Below, piece by piece: positions 20,409 to 28,343 of a DNA stretch of 47,597 nt. The DNA comes from Flavobacteriales bacterium (GTDB lineage: Bacteria; Bacteroidota; Bacteroidia; Flavobacteriales_G; Salibacteraceae). A program made the position numbers and the translations under genes. The DNA is taken from the NCBI GenBank assembly GCA_013204105.1, contig JABMOM010000019.1, positions 1-47,597 on the forward strand, read 5' to 3'. The notes below the pieces were generated by a model. That model was not told the origin of the DNA. It was given only the letters and a program-made list of their open reading frames with translations, and ran no database searches. Every line of letters begins with the position of its first letter. The stretch's first letter is position 1.

Positions 20409-20440
20409 CAAATCTACCCGTAAATACGATACCCACAAAA
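20409..20440 (-). promoter_or_regulatory. Bacteroidota-type promoter for the 18861-20384 gene
   Basis: On the minus strand the -33 element TTTTG (20440-20436) is followed by 19 bases and a perfect TAnnTTTG -7 element, TAGATTTG (20416-20409). The chosen ATG at 20384 lies 25 bases downstream. This supports that start over the longer frame, whose first codons would lie upstream of the transcription start. Confidence 0.75.
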
Positions 20441-20480
20441 CCAAATGCTCACTAAGACCAACTAAACCGTCAATTCAGTC

Positions 20481-20936
20481 ATGGAACTCCACGTATTATC
20501 CGACGAACACTTCATGAAACTTGCTTTTCAAGAGGCTATGGTGGCTTATGAGAAAGGAGAGGTTCCTGTAGGTGCTGTGGTGGTATCCAAGGGACGGGTC
20601 ATTGCTCGAGCGCACAATTTGACGGAACAGTTGAACGACGTTACCGCCCATGCGGAAATGCAGGCGATCACGGCGGCGGAGAATCATTTAGGAGGTAAAT
20701 ACTTAAACAAGTGCACGCTTTACGTCACGCTGGAACCTTGCGGCATGTGTGCCGGAGCCTTGTACTGGTCGCAAATCGGGAAGGTGGTCTATGGTGCCCC
20801 CGACACGAAGCGAGGGTTCCGGTCTATTTCTGCCAACATGCTGCATCCTAAGACCGAGTGCGTCGGCGGCATCCTGCAAGAGGACTGTGGTGAGATCATT
20901 AAACAGTTCTTCCAAGAACGCCGCAAGCAGGGCTGA
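20481..20936 (+). CDS. tadA: tRNA-specific adenosine deaminase (TadA-type nucleoside deaminase)
   Basis: 151 residues. It is a zinc-dependent deaminase of the cytidine-deaminase fold that makes inosine at the wobble position of tRNA-Arg(ACG). Zinc and catalytic residues are present: VTAHAEMQAI (His57, Glu59) and PCGMC (Cys87, Cys90). The N-terminal GEVPVGAVVV stretch is also typical. A tRNA substrate is inferred from this overall match; other nucleoside deaminases (for example guanine deaminase) share the motifs, so specificity is not proven. The gene is divergent from the T9SS cargo gene, with 96 bases between starts, and is followed after 63 bases by the bacilliredoxin gene, which has its own promoter. 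Confidence 0.88.
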   Translation: MELHVLSDEHFMKLAFQEAMVAYEKGEVPVGAVVVSKGRVIARAHNLTEQLNDVTAHAEMQAITAAENHLGGKYLNKCTLYVTLEPCGMCAGALYWSQIGKVVYGAPDTKRGFRSISANMLHPKTECVGGILQEDCGEIIKQFFQERRKQG

Positions 20937-20949
20937 ACCGTACATCGAA

Positions 20950-20982
20950 TTGAACTCTTTGCCGCACAAGATGTTACATTTG
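20950..20982 (+). promoter_or_regulatory. Promoter for the bacilliredoxin gene
   Basis: A perfect -7 element TACATTTG (20975-20982) lies 17 bases before the ATG at 21000. A TTG (20950-20952) lies 22 bases upstream of it, within the 17-23 range known for Flavobacterium promoters. Confidence 0.6.
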
Positions 20983-20999
20983 TCACAAATTAGAATGTT

Positions 21000-21413
21000 A
21001 TGTATCCAGAAGAAATTGTAGCTCCAATGAAAGCGGAGCTTACTGAAGTGGGGTTTGATGAATTGCTATCGGCAAATGAGGTGGATCAACTGATGAACAA
21101 CATGGAAGGCACGACGCTTATCATGGTGAACAGTGTTTGCGGCTGCGCTGCAGCTAATGCTCGCCCTGCTGTGCGTATGTCCATCGACCACGCCAAGAAG
21201 CCGACCAAATTAGTCACCGTGTTCGCCGGGGTGGATCAAGAGGCTGTAGCCCAAGCGAGGAAGTATTTCCTTCCTTATCCTCCATCCTCTCCGAGCATTG
21301 CTTTGATGAAGGATGGCAAGCTTGTTCACTTCATCGAACGACACCATATTGAAGGTCGACCAGCTGAGCTCATCGCGGAGAATTTGACTGCCGCGTACGA
21401 CGAGTTCTGCTAA
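21000..21413 (+). CDS. BrxA/BrxB family bacilliredoxin (DUF1094/YphP type)
   Basis: 137 residues, near the usual 140-145. Thioredoxin-fold protein with the family's Cys-Gly-Cys active site in MVNSVCGCAAANARP (Cys47, Cys49). In Bacillus such proteins remove bacillithiol from oxidised proteins. Whether this organism makes bacillithiol cannot be seen here, so the exact thiol partner is unknown. The C-terminal part has the expected SPSIALMKDGKLVHFIERH stretch. It has its own promoter just upstream and a terminator 27 bases after the stop, so it is probably monocistronic. Confidence 0.9.
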   Translation: MYPEEIVAPMKAELTEVGFDELLSANEVDQLMNNMEGTTLIMVNSVCGCAAANARPAVRMSIDHAKKPTKLVTVFAGVDQEAVAQARKYFLPYPPSSPSIALMKDGKLVHFIERHHIEGRPAELIAENLTAAYDEFC

Positions 21414-21439
21414 GCGTTTCATTACTCAATAAGTTCATG

Positions 21440-21470
21440 AAAGCCCTTCCCCGCTGTGGGAGGGCTTTTT
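21440..21470 (+). terminator. Intrinsic terminator between convergent genes
   Basis: Arms AAGCCCTTCCC (21441-21451) and GGGAGGGCTT (21458-21467) pair with one bulged base, followed by five T's. On the minus strand the tail is poorer (TTTCAT), so it may also serve the operon ending at 21473, less efficiently. Confidence 0.75.
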
Positions 21471-21472
21471 CG

Positions 21473-22672
21473 TTATCGAGCCTGGTACAACCAATAGCTC
21501 GGATCCTGCAAGTCAGTGCTCTTCCATAGCTGGAATTCAATCTCGGTCTTCCCTTTGTCTGTGAGGATGATGCCGATCTCCTCTTTTGTCTTCACTTTGT
21601 CGCCGGTGTTGACGAAGGTCTCCTTCAAGTTGGTATAAATGCTAATGTACTCCCCATGACGGATCATCACCACCTTGCCAGCTCCCGGAAGAATAATGAT
21701 ACGTGAAACCTCGCCATCGTACACCGCTCTAGCGCGACTGTTTCCTGTGGTGGAGATGGTCAATCCGTCCTTTTTCACCACGATGCCTTTGAGAAAGGGG
21801 TGCGCTTGTTCGCCAAACTTCGCTACAATTTCTCCTTTGTCCACCGGCCAGGGAAGCTTGCCCTTGTTCGCTACAAAGTTGTTGCCCAACTCCCGTGCTT
21901 CTGGCGTCAGTTGATAGGTCGACCCGGTTGTACCTGCCGCCTCATTGTGCGCTGCAATCTCTCGCTCGATGGCCTTCTTGATCGCCAAACGTAATTCTGA
22001 AGCTGATTTTTCAGCCGCCGATAAGTCCTTCTTGTACTGTACTTCCTTTGTAGAAAGGACTTTTAGTTCCTTCTCCTTCTCTTGCTTCTCTCGGTTGAGG
22101 GTCAGCTTTTCCTTGTTCTGGGCATTCAGTACTTCGTTCTTCTCCTTACGCTGCCCCTCTAGCGCTAAGTGCTTGCTCTCCAAACTGCGCTGTGCGGCAA
22201 GAATGGCTTCCGCTTGACGCTGCCTATATTCACTCAATTGTTGCAGGTACTTTAACCTCCTGTATGCTTGACCAAAATCGTCGCTGGCGAAGATGAACAT
22301 GAGTTTCTGACTCGAATTTCGTGTCTTGTAGGCTTGCACGACCATGCGCGTATATTCTTCCTTCAGCCGCGCTATATCTACCTCAAACGCTTCGATCAAG
22401 TCTTCATTTACCGCGATTTTATCATCGAGGTAAACGATTTCCTCCCGGATCGAGGAGATCAGCTCTTCTCGCTGATTGATCTTTTTGTTGATCAGAACAA
22501 CTTTGGTGCTGGAGCTTTTGCTATCCGCTTCAATTTGTTTGAGCAGCTTTTCCTTGTACTCAATCTCATCGCGAAGCTTCTGTTGCTTGCGCTTTAGCTC
22601 ATCACTGGTCTGTCCGTGTCCAATGAGGACCGAACCAAGGATCAGGATCAGACTAAGGCACCAATGCTTCAT
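21473..22672 (-). CDS. EnvC-like murein hydrolase activator, degenerate M23/LytM domain
   Basis: 399 residues. A signal peptide (about 1-20, ending IGHGQ) is followed by a long charged coiled coil (about 22-230) and a C-terminal LytM domain (about 270-399, starting GKLPWPVDKGEIVAKFGEQ). The zinc ligands of active M23 peptidases are missing. The usual HxGxD is KKDGLTI, the expected YxHL is YTNL, and HLHFE is replaced by TEIEFQLW. EnvC and NlpD use such inactive domains to activate amidases, so an activating rather than a cutting role is inferred. The protein should be periplasmic. It overlaps the DUF4292 gene by 20 bases and is last in the six-gene operon beginning at the flippase. Confidence 0.88.
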   Translation of the reverse strand: MKHWCLSLILILGSVLIGHGQTSDELKRKQQKLRDEIEYKEKLLKQIEADSKSSSTKVVLINKKINQREELISSIREEIVYLDDKIAVNEDLIEAFEVDIARLKEEYTRMVVQAYKTRNSSQKLMFIFASDDFGQAYRRLKYLQQLSEYRQRQAEAILAAQRSLESKHLALEGQRKEKNEVLNAQNKEKLTLNREKQEKEKELKVLSTKEVQYKKDLSAAEKSASELRLAIKKAIEREIAAHNEAAGTTGSTYQLTPEARELGNNFVANKGKLPWPVDKGEIVAKFGEQAHPFLKGIVVKKDGLTISTTGNSRARAVYDGEVSRIIILPGAGKVVMIRHGEYISIYTNLKETFVNTGDKVKTKEEIGIILTDKGKTEIEFQLWKSTDLQDPSYWLYQAR

Positions 22673-23489
22673 ACTTTTCAGGAATGGTAAAGGAAAGGCT
22701 AACTTCCTTACCCGTTGTTATCTTCATGACGGATGTTTTCACCTCTGCTTGTTCATTCGCTGACTGTGCCGTGTAGAGGGTGACGTTTGGGAAGGTCGTG
22801 TTGCAAAGCTCCTTATAATCAGTGTATTCCGCCACCAAGTTTCGGCCTGATTCAAAGTCAGTAATCGAAGTTTTGGTCAGTCGAAATCCATTTGGATCAA
22901 CCCAAAGACCAATATCGAGTTCGAGGTCTGTGGCCTCGCCTTCATTTCTCAAGGCCCTTCTAAGCTGTCCTTTCTTCAAAAAGCTCAGGTAGTAATTTCC
23001 ATCATCTTTAGAAGATCGGATCTTTCCCTCTGCCGCTTCGATCTCCAGCAATTTGATGCTGTTAGAAAGGAGCAACGACTCAAGGATCTCAAAATTGGTC
23101 TCCACTTTAAACCGGTCTTGGATGTAGTTGTAATCGCCAACGTAGTACTTATTGTTCTTGCGATCCATGAATTTCACGGTGTCCGGGAGAAAAAGAAATC
23201 TAGCTACCTCGACGGCATAGTATGTCGCGGAAATCCAAATGACGCTGTCCTGCTTCATACGGACGTACATCTTGAAACTGTCCTCAAACTTCTCGGACTT
23301 TATCTCTACGTCATATTTAATGCTCAGCCAATGGCAGTCAACCTCCTTCTCTTTCATCAACCCAAGAATTTCATCGGTCTTGCGGTGAGGTACAGCTCTG
23401 TCCCCCGCGGTCTCCCGAGTGCTCTTGCAGCCAGAAAGAAACACCAACAAGGATGCCACCACAATCAAGTATTTCATTCCGTTATTCAT
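22653..23489 (-). CDS. DUF4292 lipoprotein
   Basis: 278 residues from ATG at 23489; an internal ATG at 23477 is equally possible and would remove the overlap with the upstream gene. A lipoprotein signal peptide has the lipobox FLSGC (cysteine near residue 21). The remainder matches the Bacteroidota DUF4292 family, with strands such as SIKYDVEIKSEKFEDSFKMY and SVIWISATYYAVEVARFLF. This resembles the half-barrel lipid-binding fold of LolA/LolB-like proteins, but that resemblance is my inference. It overlaps both neighbours and lies between a TPR protein and an EnvC-like protein, so an envelope function is likely. No biochemical role is known to me. Confidence 0.85.
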   Translation of the reverse strand: MNNGMKYLIVVASLLVFLSGCKSTRETAGDRAVPHRKTDEILGLMKEKEVDCHWLSIKYDVEIKSEKFEDSFKMYVRMKQDSVIWISATYYAVEVARFLFLPDTVKFMDRKNNKYYVGDYNYIQDRFKVETNFEILESLLLSNSIKLLEIEAAEGKIRSSKDDGNYYLSFLKKGQLRRALRNEGEATDLELDIGLWVDPNGFRLTKTSITDFESGRNLVAEYTDYKELCNTTFPNVTLYTAQSANEQAEVKTSVMKITTGKEVSLSFTIPEKYEALVP

Positions 23490-25200
23490 TCAAGGTTCTT
23501 GTTTCCACTTTCTGCTGTAGTAGATCATTATTCCCTTCCAGCTCCAAGGCTCTTTTCCAATAGCCTATGGCCTCCTCCTTTCTGTCCGAGTGGAAGAGAA
23601 CATCTCCAAAATGTTCTAGCACCTCCGCAGAATTTTCACCCCCATTCAACAGCGCCTTTCCCAAGAAAGTTTCCGCTTCTTCATATGCCTTCATCTGATA
23701 AAGGATCCACCCGTAGGTGTCCAGATACGATGCATTGTCCGGCTCCAAGGTCAAGGTCTTTGCAGACATCTCTTTTGCCCTTTCCAATTTTTCCCCTCTC
23801 AGCGAAAGAAAGTAGCTGTAATTATTGAGCACATAGGTGTTGTTGGGGTCAAACAACAAAGCGGCTTCGTATGCACTGTCTGAGGACAGTTCCCTGCCTA
23901 CCTCATTGTAGGCATCGCCCAGACTGGCTAGCATTTGAGCCGAGAGTGCATTGTTACCAATGACCATTTGCGCTCCTATTCGTAGGCTCTTGACCGCTTC
24001 CTCCCATCGCTCGAGTTGGGTGTTCGCGATGCCGTTGAAAAAATACACCGTCGGTTGCGCCGGGAAGAGTTCCAAGGCACGCTTGCTGTCATCGGCGAGT
24101 GCCTCCGTGAGGTTTAGTTCTGATTCGATGAGCAGGATCTGAGACCAAATTGCGAAACGTGACGGGTCTAGTTCTGTAGCCTTGTGAAATTGTCGCAATG
24201 CGCCGGTCTTATCACCCTCCAGGTTCAAGAAGTCCCCGTAGATGGAATATGCTTTCGCCTCTGCTGGGTGGGTTTCCACCACGGCTTCACAGAGCCCCAG
24301 TACACGTTGGCGAGTCACCCTGTCTTGGTCGGCCTTATCGTACATTCGGAGCAGCACACCCACTTTTCGATCGATGTCAAGGTTTGGGTTGTAAAAAGCC
24401 TTTCTTAGATAGCTGAACGCAGTGTCAGGCATATTCGTCCGATCGTAGTACTCCGCGAGCGAGAGCTGAAAAATCGGATTGCTTGGGTCGGCTTTGTACG
24501 CGTCCTCGAACATTTGAATAGCCTCGTCTATCTTTCCTTGGGCCCGGTATAATTCGGCAAGCATTCCATACAATTGGCTGTCTTCAGGATAGAGCGCGAT
24601 CAATTTCTTGAGTTCTTCCACCGCCGCTTCATACTTGTGCTGACTGATGAAATATTCTGACTTTCTCAGGTTGATCTCATGGCTCGGACCAGTGATCGCC
24701 TCAATCTCGTCGTACACTTTAAGGGCTGCTTTTTCTTTGCCGGCGAATAGAAGCGTATTGGCATAATCCAATTTCAGCTCAGTATCTTGAGGGTAGGCGG
24801 ATGTTACCCGCTTATACACCTTCGACGCATCCTTGAATTTCAGCTGATCCAACAACACTTGGGCATAGCTCAGCGCGTACCATTTGTTGTCTGGATCTAT
24901 CGCATAGGCGCTTTCAAATGCAGTTTCAGCCAATCCATATTGCTCTTGCTCTAAGTAAACCTTTCCTTTCCCAAAATGCACCGCATCACTCTTCGGATTC
25001 AGGATTTGACATCGGTCAAACAATTCGAGGGAGGCTTGATAATTCCCTAAATGCCGTTCTTTCTCCGCATCGATAAACCTCCGCGCGAATTGAATTTCTG
25101 CCTCAGAAGGGTATTCCGTTTCCTGCGCCATCCCCGTTGCGGTGAGCAAGGTGAACAGCGAGAAGCCTATAAGACGTATGTATTTCGGTAGAAGGATCAA
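23482..25200 (-). CDS. Tetratricopeptide repeat protein, exported
   Basis: 572 residues with a signal peptide (about 1-25, ending TATGMAQ). Essentially the whole mature protein is tandem TPR helices. Examples are LGNYQASLELFDRCQILNP, YGLAETAFESAYAIDPDN, GKIDEAIQMFEDAYKADPSN and MKAYEEAETFLGKALLNGG. It is probably a periplasmic scaffold. The start is TTG, sharing bases with the stop of the nucleotidyltransferase gene (TTGA), so translation is probably coupled; no upstream ATG exists in this frame and the signal peptide begins directly. The partner is unknown; the operon neighbours suggest cell-envelope assembly. Confidence 0.88.
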   Translation of the reverse strand: MILLPKYIRLIGFSLFTLLTATGMAQETEYPSEAEIQFARRFIDAEKERHLGNYQASLELFDRCQILNPKSDAVHFGKGKVYLEQEQYGLAETAFESAYAIDPDNKWYALSYAQVLLDQLKFKDASKVYKRVTSAYPQDTELKLDYANTLLFAGKEKAALKVYDEIEAITGPSHEINLRKSEYFISQHKYEAAVEELKKLIALYPEDSQLYGMLAELYRAQGKIDEAIQMFEDAYKADPSNPIFQLSLAEYYDRTNMPDTAFSYLRKAFYNPNLDIDRKVGVLLRMYDKADQDRVTRQRVLGLCEAVVETHPAEAKAYSIYGDFLNLEGDKTGALRQFHKATELDPSRFAIWSQILLIESELNLTEALADDSKRALELFPAQPTVYFFNGIANTQLERWEEAVKSLRIGAQMVIGNNALSAQMLASLGDAYNEVGRELSSDSAYEAALLFDPNNTYVLNNYSYFLSLRGEKLERAKEMSAKTLTLEPDNASYLDTYGWILYQMKAYEEAETFLGKALLNGGENSAEVLEHFGDVLFHSDRKEEAIGYWKRALELEGNNDLLQQKVETRTLNE

Positions 25201-26201
25201 TCGGTAAGCGTTGAGAAATCTCCGAGACTGAGGTCCATGGCGTGCTTTGATACCACTGCGTGCGAGCCGATCAGTGAGTTGTCCACCACGGCATTCTCAA
25301 TCCGCGACGATTCGCGTACGATGCTGTTGGACACCCTTGCATTTTTGAGGATGGTATTGTTGCCTACACTCACATGGGGTCCGACTACGCTGTTTTCAAT
25401 CATTGCTCCATCTCCGATCAAAACGGGTTGGATCAGGGTGCTGTTGATGAGTGTCGCATTGGGTGAAACTTGATCCCGGTCCTTTTCAAACTCGAGGATC
25501 ATTCGGTTGGTCTCCACCGTGGCATCCTTGTTTCCGCAATCCATCCAATGGTCAACGGTGCCTGGTCGGAATTCAACCCCTTGCTGCTTCATATTTTCAA
25601 GTGCGTCAGTGAGCTGATACTCTCCCCCTTTGACCACATTATTGTCCATGAGGTACTTCAATTCCGTCCTCAGGTGAGCTCCATCCCCAAAAAAGTAAAT
25701 TCCGATGATGGCTAGGTCACTGACAAAATCCTTTGGCTTCTCTACGAAGTCGGTAATCACTCCCACGCTGTTCACTTTGACCACCCCGAAATGGCTTGGG
25801 TCCTTGATCTGCTTTACCCAGATCATGCCTCCCTGTGCGACATTGATCTTGAAATCGGCCCGAAAGAGAGTGTCTGCAAAAGCTACTATCACCGGCCCGT
25901 CCAACGACGGTTCTGCGCAGTAGATCGCGTGGCCTGTTCCAAGCGCAGCGTCCTGATAATAGATCTTCCCTTTAGCCCCAAGGCTTTCTGCGATTGCGAT
26001 AAGCTCCTGCTCCACCTCATCGCCGAAATCGCCGATGATGAATCCGATTTCATTGATTGGTTCGTCGCACATCGCGGCGATGTCTTCTACGAGACGCTGT
26101 ACGATCGGCTTTCCGCCTACTGGAATAAGGGGTTTCGGAGTGTGCAGGGTGTGGGGTCGCATCCGCTTTCCCTTGCCCGCCATTGGAATGATCAAATTCA
26201 T
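25197..26201 (-). CDS. Sugar-phosphate nucleotidyltransferase with left-handed beta-helix tail
   Basis: 334 residues. The N-terminal GT-A-like nucleotidyltransferase domain (about 1-235) has the signature MAGKGKRMRPHTLHTPKPLI, including the phosphate-binding loop and the lysine in TPKPL. It also has ALGTGHAI and FADTLF, with the metal-binding aspartate. The C-terminal part (about 245-334) is a hexapeptide-repeat beta-helix (LIQPVLIGDGAMIENSVVGP). It should join a nucleotide to a sugar-1-phosphate, such as glucose-1-phosphate, to make an NDP-sugar for surface polysaccharide. The exact sugar and nucleotide cannot be read from sequence. It follows dut by 93 bases and overlaps the TPR gene. Confidence 0.88.
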   Translation of the reverse strand: MNLIIPMAGKGKRMRPHTLHTPKPLIPVGGKPIVQRLVEDIAAMCDEPINEIGFIIGDFGDEVEQELIAIAESLGAKGKIYYQDAALGTGHAIYCAEPSLDGPVIVAFADTLFRADFKINVAQGGMIWVKQIKDPSHFGVVKVNSVGVITDFVEKPKDFVSDLAIIGIYFFGDGAHLRTELKYLMDNNVVKGGEYQLTDALENMKQQGVEFRPGTVDHWMDCGNKDATVETNRMILEFEKDRDQVSPNATLINSTLIQPVLIGDGAMIENSVVGPHVSVGNNTILKNARVSNSIVRESSRIENAVVDNSLIGSHAVVSKHAMDLSLGDFSTLTD

Positions 26202-26294
26202 CTATATCAACTCTTTGTGGCGCAAAAATGCGAAAACATAGACTGGCGAAAGGACCGCGTTTGAGAATAAGCCTTAATGACCGGTGATTTGAAT

Positions 26295-26738
26295 CTATTT
26301 GACGCCTGTGCTTCCGAACCCACCTTGTCCTCGGTCGGTCTCCGAAAGCGCTTCTACCTCTTTCCAGGATGCGGTTTCATAGCGTGCGATGACCAATTGC
26401 GCTACCCGCTCTCCATCCGTCACTTCAAACGGCGCATCGCTGTGGTTGATCAAGATGACGCCGATGTCTCCTCGGTAGTCGGCATCGATCGTGCCCGGCG
26501 CGTTGAGTACGCTTACTCCTTTCTTGTAGGCCAATCCTGACCGGGGCCTTACTTGAGCCTCGAAACCTTGGGGCAATGCGATGTGCAGTCCTGTTGGGAC
26601 CAATTTTCGTTCGCCTGGATTCAGGGTAAAAGGTCCTTCTGGCAAGTAGGCGCGTAGGTCCATCCCCGCCGACATGAGGGTGGCATAGCTCGGCAATGGA
26701 TGGTGGCCCTTGTTTACGATCTCAATGGCTTGGGGCAT
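26295..26738 (-). CDS. dut: dUTP diphosphatase
   Basis: 147 residues, normal for the trimeric enzyme that hydrolyses dUTP to dUMP and pyrophosphate, keeping uracil out of DNA and feeding dTMP synthesis. All five family motifs are present in order: [44 protein letters not shown] and the glycine-rich C-terminal [10 protein letters not shown]. The start codon overlaps the end of the flippase gene by 17 bases, so dut is translated within an envelope operon. This neighbourhood, flippase-dut-nucleotidyltransferase-TPR-DUF4292-peptidase, appears in other Bacteroidota to my knowledge. Confidence 0.97.
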   Translation of the reverse strand: MPQAIEIVNKGHHPLPSYATLMSAGMDLRAYLPEGPFTLNPGERKLVPTGLHIALPQGFEAQVRPRSGLAYKKGVSVLNAPGTIDADYRGDIGVILINHSDAPFEVTDGERVAQLVIARYETASWKEVEALSETDRGQGGFGSTGVK

Positions 26739-28227
26739 GCTTCTTTTCTTTGAGGAATTCGAAATAGATCACAATGATCGCGAATAATCCGATCATCAAG
26801 GTGTGGATGGTGTACATGATCACTGACCCGACATCAGGAAGGTAGAGAGACGCAAAATAAAGGACCATCGCCAAGGCGAAGTAACTCCCCACTTTCTTCA
26901 ACTTGTAAGGCACTGGGTAGAAGCGCTGACCAACGATGTAACTGGCGGCTGCCATGCTGAAGTAGCAGATCAACGTAGCCCATGCCGACCCTCGGAACCC
27001 GAGAATTGGGATCAGCGCAAAGTTCAATCCTATGGTAAGCAGCGCCCCGCCAATGGCGATGTAAGAACCGTACATCGTTTTGTCGGTTAGTTTATACCAT
27101 ACGCTGAGGTTGTAGTAAACCCCAAGAAAAACGTTTGCAAGCAAGAGGACGGGAACAATGTCAAGTCCCACCCAGTACGCCTCGTTGGGAATGAAGTACT
27201 TAAAAATGTCTAGGTACAAGGTAACCACAAGGAAAATCAGCATGACAAAGGCAAAGAAGAGGTGAAGCATCCGGGCATAGATTGCCCTTGCTTGACTGCT
27301 TTCTGCTTGGTCAAAAAAGAAAGGCTCCGCCGCATATCGATACGCTTGGATACAGAGCGTAATCACGATAGACAACTTATAACACGCACCATAGATGCCC
27401 AATTGGGTCATGGTCATCAATTCACCTTGGTCGCCGATCAGCATCCATTTCAACATGGCACGATCGAGGGTCTCATTCACAATTCCAGCCAATCCAGCCA
27501 CGAGCAAGGGTATTCCGTAGCGCATCATCTTTCGCCATATCACAGGGTCAAATTGAAAGCGCTCCCTGAGCATATCTGGCAGCATGAGTAAAAAGCGAAC
27601 CCCACTCGCGATGAGGTTGGCGATGAAGACATAGCCTACTCCCGTATCCGGATCGTAGAAGGTTTCCACCAGCCAATTGATTTCGCCGGCCTGGTACTTG
27701 GGCAAGCAGTATGCGAGAAAGAAGAGGTTCAATCCAATGTTAACCGCGATAAAAACGAAGTTGATAAAGGCGAATCGGAAGGCTTTGTTTTCGGCGCGAA
27801 GCTTCGCCAAGGGCACCGCAACGAGCGCATCCAAGCCCACGATGATCCCAAACCAAGAAATGTATTCTTTATCGTTCGGGTAGCCCAAGGTCTCTGCGAT
27901 GGGTTGGGCAAAGACAGAAACGATGGCAATAAAAGCGAAGGAGGTTAGGATCAAGGAAATGAGCGCCGTTGAAAACACCTTTTCATTGCCCTTTTCCTTT
28001 TGAGCGGCAAAGTAGCGGAAGAAGGCGGTTTCCATTCCGTAGGTGAGCAAGACAACAAGGAATGCCACGTAGGCATACATCTCGGTGATGATACCGTACT
28101 GATCAGGCGAGAACACCAGCTCACTCGTGTAGAGGGGGGTAAGCAGGTAATTCAGGAAGCGACCCAGTATACTGCTGAGTCCATAAATTGCCGTTTGACC
28201 GACGAGCTTCTTGAGCGGTGATGCCAT
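26722..28227 (-). CDS. Polysaccharide/lipid-linked oligosaccharide flippase (MOP superfamily)
   Basis: 501 residues from the ATG at 28227; a TTG eight codons upstream is possible but [20 protein letters not shown] is the normal N-terminus of this family. About twelve to fourteen hydrophobic segments span the protein. Segments such as [20 protein letters not shown] and [13 protein letters not shown] match the Wzx/PST branch of the MOP superfamily, which moves lipid-linked glycans across the inner membrane. A MurJ-like function is an alternative. It is the first gene of the minus-strand operon. A weak -7-like TAGATTGG lies upstream without a good -33 partner, so the promoter is not called. Confidence 0.87.
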   Translation of the reverse strand: MASPLKKLVGQTAIYGLSSILGRFLNYLLTPLYTSELVFSPDQYGIITEMYAYVAFLVVLLTYGMETAFFRYFAAQKEKGNEKVFSTALISLILTSFAFIAIVSVFAQPIAETLGYPNDKEYISWFGIIVGLDALVAVPLAKLRAENKAFRFAFINFVFIAVNIGLNLFFLAYCLPKYQAGEINWLVETFYDPDTGVGYVFIANLIASGVRFLLMLPDMLRERFQFDPVIWRKMMRYGIPLLVAGLAGIVNETLDRAMLKWMLIGDQGELMTMTQLGIYGACYKLSIVITLCIQAYRYAAEPFFFDQAESSQARAIYARMLHLFFAFVMLIFLVVTLYLDIFKYFIPNEAYWVGLDIVPVLLLANVFLGVYYNLSVWYKLTDKTMYGSYIAIGGALLTIGLNFALIPILGFRGSAWATLICYFSMAAASYIVGQRFYPVPYKLKKVGSYFALAMVLYFASLYLPDVGSVIMYTIHTLMIGLFAIIVIYFEFLKEKKHAPSH

Positions 28228-28343
28228 CTTGGTAAACAAAGAAACGCCCAATCTAAAATTGATTTCCCGTCTTTTGTTAAAGTTTCCACCTGCGAACCGT
28301 GGATTCAGAAGATGAACAATGAAATCTTGGATTCAATCACATC

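Noticed and set aside
23118-23828. 236-codon plus-strand frame opposite the DUF4292 and TPR genes
   Set aside because: It spans the junction of two well-supported minus-strand genes and has no family resemblance.
28228-28343. Divergent promoters between the flippase and GT-C-like genes
   Set aside because: TAGATTGG (minus) and TAAAATTG (plus) are near misses. The first lacks a good -33, and the second would leave an 80-base leader, so neither is firm enough to call.
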